Source: Cardiocondyla obscurior
Lineage: Eukaryota; Arthropoda; Insecta; Hymenoptera; Formicidae
Length of the DNA stretch: 64,000 bases
Reading direction: 5' to 3'
NCBI RefSeq assembly: GCF_019399895.1
Contig: NC_091872.1
Span: 628,395 to 692,394 of the forward strand
Part shown: positions 62,082 to 64,000 of the stretch, piece by piece
Layout: each line of letters opens with the position of its first letter
Numbering within the stretch: position 1 is the stretch's first letter
Position numbers and translations under genes: made by a program
The notes under the pieces: generated by a model
What the model was told of the DNA's origin: nothing
The model's database searches: none
Seen by the model: only the letters and a program-made list of their open reading frames with translations

Positions 62082-62979
62082 TAATAGCTTTTTCGTCAGC
62101 TGTCACTGCGGAAGGATCAAAGTTATTCAAATGCAATCCTTCCAGAAATGTTACTCGAGATATTGCTACATAAGTTTGACCGCAATTAAATATACAATTG
62201 CCTATGTCAATAACAGCACTTTGTAAACTCAATCCTTGACTTTTATGAATAGTTATTCCATAACTCAAACACAGTGAAAATTGTTTCCTTACAACAAATA
62301 CTTTATCCACCACTTCAAATTTGACGTTCACTCTTTCAATCAAATATTCTAATCCTGAAGGTAAAAATAATATCATTTTTCCACACAATCGATAAATATA
62401 TCTCGTACATTTAAAACTATTGTAGCTATTGTATCGTTAACCAGACCCAAAGTAGCATTATTAAACCTTATTATAACTTTGACTTCAATTTTAATTACAA
62501 TTTCCTTTAAAAGTCCAGCAGTTTTAGAATTATCATCGTTATTATTCGATAATACTTTTAATACTTTTTTTTTTAAATATGAAGTACAGTCAATTATCAG
62601 TATCTTCAGCAATTAGTAATATTTCTTTCAATTCAATGCGACTTAACATAGCTGTATTAAGAGCATCACACATATGACGTGTCGGCAATAGACAAATAAT
62701 ATTTGATGAACAATTACTAATAAAATCACATAATTCGTTTAATCGGGATTCCAAAAAATCACCTTTGAAAAATATTTTTCTATTTTCAATTGCGGCACGA
62801 TCAGACTTTGTCAATAAATCAATACAAATTCTCGACAACAATTGCCTATATGTTTCGTCTTCTTGTTGACGCATATTAATAGTTAATTCATTATAATGAA
62901 ATAACAAAATCTTCATAAATATGCATTTGTATGAGCGATGGGCGCGATACCTTGCGATCCACTGCCCGCCGCTCGCCAC
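62082..62979 (-). pseudogene. PIF1-like helicase C-terminal half
   Basis: Three overlapping frames (62590-62979, 62373-62612, 62065-62388) carry TINMRQQEDETYRQLLSRI, CLLPTRHMCDALN, LVNDTIATI and the helicase motif VI region LSYGITIHKSQGLSLQSAV followed by GQTYVAISR. These are hallmarks of the PIF1/RecD family. Two frameshifts separate the pieces. Homology ends near 62930, without the Walker A and B motifs. Confidence 0.85.
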
Positions 62980-63185
62980 CGCTGCCGCCGCGACGCCACA
63001 CAGCCCCTTTGAAAAAATCGCGATTCCTTTGAAAAAAATCGCGACTCCTTTGGAAGTCGCAATGCCGCATAAACATACCGCTGCGCGACGACGCGCTTAT
63101 CATTTAAAAAAAAATATTGCATTTCAGAGATTCAATGTAGTTATTATTTTCTAAACATTTTGTTCCTAGAATCGCCGACACAGAG
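62980..63185. repeat. Non-coding stretch with a triplicated ~21-base motif
   Basis: CCTTTGAAAAAATCGCGATT-like units occur three times at ~63004-63060, the last being shorter. No gene is seen. Confidence 0.6.
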
Positions 63186-63696
63186 GTGATTTATAAATAC
63201 CCACCTCCTCCCCGCATGACGTCATTATCCCTCGCCCTAGGTCTCACGGACCCAGAACCGTTAACACCCCCCTCCCCGCGTGACGTCTGTAACGGTGCAC
63301 CCGGCGATGCGCCGTTCCGGCCACAACAACGGCCGGCCGCCGGACACAACACCGTCCGGCGGGGACCCGGGGCGCGGTGCGCCCCAAACTTTATAATTTT
63401 ATCTGCGCCGGCACAGCACGGCAACGCGTAGCCGTTCCGCGGCTAAGTCCATCCGCGGACTTAGCCGAGCGTCTCCGAGCGCCGCCGAACCGCGCCGTCG
63501 ACGTCGAGGCCCGTCGTTTCCGAGCGCGCCGCATCCCGGGGCCTCGGCGCCACGCGTCGGGACACGTCACGTACCCCGCTGAGCCCCGGCAACCCTGCGC
63601 CGTCACTTTTTACGTATAAAAAGTCGACGCCAGGACTCAGCGGGACCGTCCTGATCCGTTCGTTCTCGAGCGAACATCCGTTCCTAGAGCACGAAA
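63186..63696 (+). promoter_or_regulatory. GC-rich, promoter-like region, possibly an LTR
   Basis: The region is rich in CpG and carries two TGACGTC motifs (~63217 and ~63281), each after CTCCCCGC. There is a perfect 11-base-pair hairpin CGGCTAAGTCC/GGACTTAGCCG near 63432-63465 and a TATA-like TATAAAAA at 63615-63622. A TGTAACGG at 63288 could be an LTR start, but no matching end is visible in the window. Frames here look like chance. Confidence 0.4.
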
Positions 63697-63932
63697 CCAC
63701 GGGGTGAAGCGAACTTCGTCTCGGCCAGGAGATCCTGGCGCTCACGATCCTCTCGTTACGAACTCTGACCGAACGCACGACTAGCTCGTGGGGTGGAGCG
63801 CACTCCGCCTCCTTCGAGGACTCTCGATCCTACGTTTGCGGCACGGAAAGACTCGAAACGCAATTAAGATCCCGTCGCACCGTCGTGATCCACGGGGTGG
63901 AGAGATCTCCGCCTCGGCCAAGAACTCTTGGC
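63697..63932 (+). repeat. Three ~100-base repeats with paired hairpins showing compensatory changes
   Basis: Each unit opens with (C)ACGGGGTG or CGTGGGGTG followed by a 4-pair hairpin: GAAG/CTTC at 63706-63717, GGAG/CTCC at 63795-63806, GGAG/CTCC at 63899-63910. A second hairpin follows: GCCAGGA/TCCTGGC at 63724-63739, TCGAG/CTCGA at 63814-63827, GCCAAGA/TCTTGGC at 63917-63932. Stems are kept while the sequence changes, which points to an RNA structure. Confidence 0.6.
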
Positions 63933-64000
63933 TAACGACACAGGTCAAGGTGCATCCTGCCCACGCGCATCGCGTCCACCGCGATCCACCGACGCATAGA

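Larger units (their letters stand above)
54476..62930 (-). pseudogene. PIF1-type helicase fused to a ubiquitin-specific protease domain, split by at least four insertions
   Basis: Read on the minus strand, the gene pieces are helicase C-terminal half (62930-62082), linker and USP N-terminus (58889-58569), USP middle (57960-57501), USP C-terminal part (55124-54935) and the final codons (54584-54476, TAA at 54476-54478). Removing each insertion with its target duplication restores continuity of the homologous segments. Helicases of this type belong to Helitron rolling-circle transposons and the PIF1 family. The helicase N-terminus, with Walker motifs, is missing. Whether this is a Helitron passenger or a host gene copy is open. 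Frameshifts and a lost catalytic His show it is dead. Confidence 0.78.

Noticed and set aside
63185..63780. Overlapping GC-rich frames on both strands
   Set aside because: High GC makes stops rare; there are no motifs, and composition looks like chance.
1..64000. tRNA, rRNA or other classical RNA genes
   Set aside because: I looked for cloverleaf patterns and rRNA-like stretches and saw none; the tRNA-like 18-mers are primer-binding sites.

Overview
The window is eukaryotic repeat DNA from an arthropod, most likely a hymenopteran such as an ant. I infer this from tracts of the insect telomere repeat TTAGG, from the element families present, and from the absence of any intact host gene. Almost every base can be assigned to a transposable element, a fragment of one, or an element nested inside another. 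All gene calls come from reading translations and repeats by eye; no database search was run.

Region 1 (1-29198) is a head-to-tail series of five non-LTR retrotransposons of the telomere-specific TRAS type (R1 clade), called E1-E5 here, all on the + strand. Each successive pair is separated by a TTAGG tract (3874, 11351, 19051 and 23128). There are three families: A (E1, E5), B (E2, E3) and C (E4). ORF1 is a gag-like protein with CCHC knuckles. ORF2 carries an APE endonuclease, a reverse transcriptase and a C-terminal CCHC motif. E2 is the best preserved. E2 and E3 become almost identical from about 9786 / 17492 to their 3' ends.

Region 2 (29199-49297) is a Russian doll. A 5'-truncated errantivirus-like Ty3/gypsy provirus (pol, env, 3' LTR) has its env split by a minus-strand Ty3/gypsy element (32941-47950). 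That element is split by a full-length Copia element (34967-45603, target duplication GCCAA). The Copia element is split by a solo LTR (36455-36881, duplication GAAG) and by a minus-strand non-LTR element (37404-42515, 13-bp duplication) with an intact 1113-residue ORF2.

Region 3 (49298-54475) holds a long palindrome, a second, 3'-deleted copy of the same non-LTR element (50024-52433), a foldback element (52434-52806), a solo LTR of the errantivirus (53359-53895) and AT-rich DNA without genes.

Region 4 (54476-62930, minus strand) is one broken gene that joins a PIF1-type (Helitron-like) helicase to a ubiquitin-specific-protease domain. At least four insertions interrupt it: a solo Copia-like LTR, a DIRS-like tyrosine-recombinase element, an unidentified ~0.6-kb insert, and a nested set made of a new LTR-like element 'X'. 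X carries a TATA box and a 210-codon ORF inside a TG...CA unit with 5-bp target duplications. Two diverged copies of the ORF differ mostly by silent changes, so it looks like a selected gene carried inside an LTR. This is the most novel item in the window.

Region 5 (62931-64000) is GC-rich, with promoter-like sequence and three ~100-bp repeats whose hairpins show compensatory base changes.
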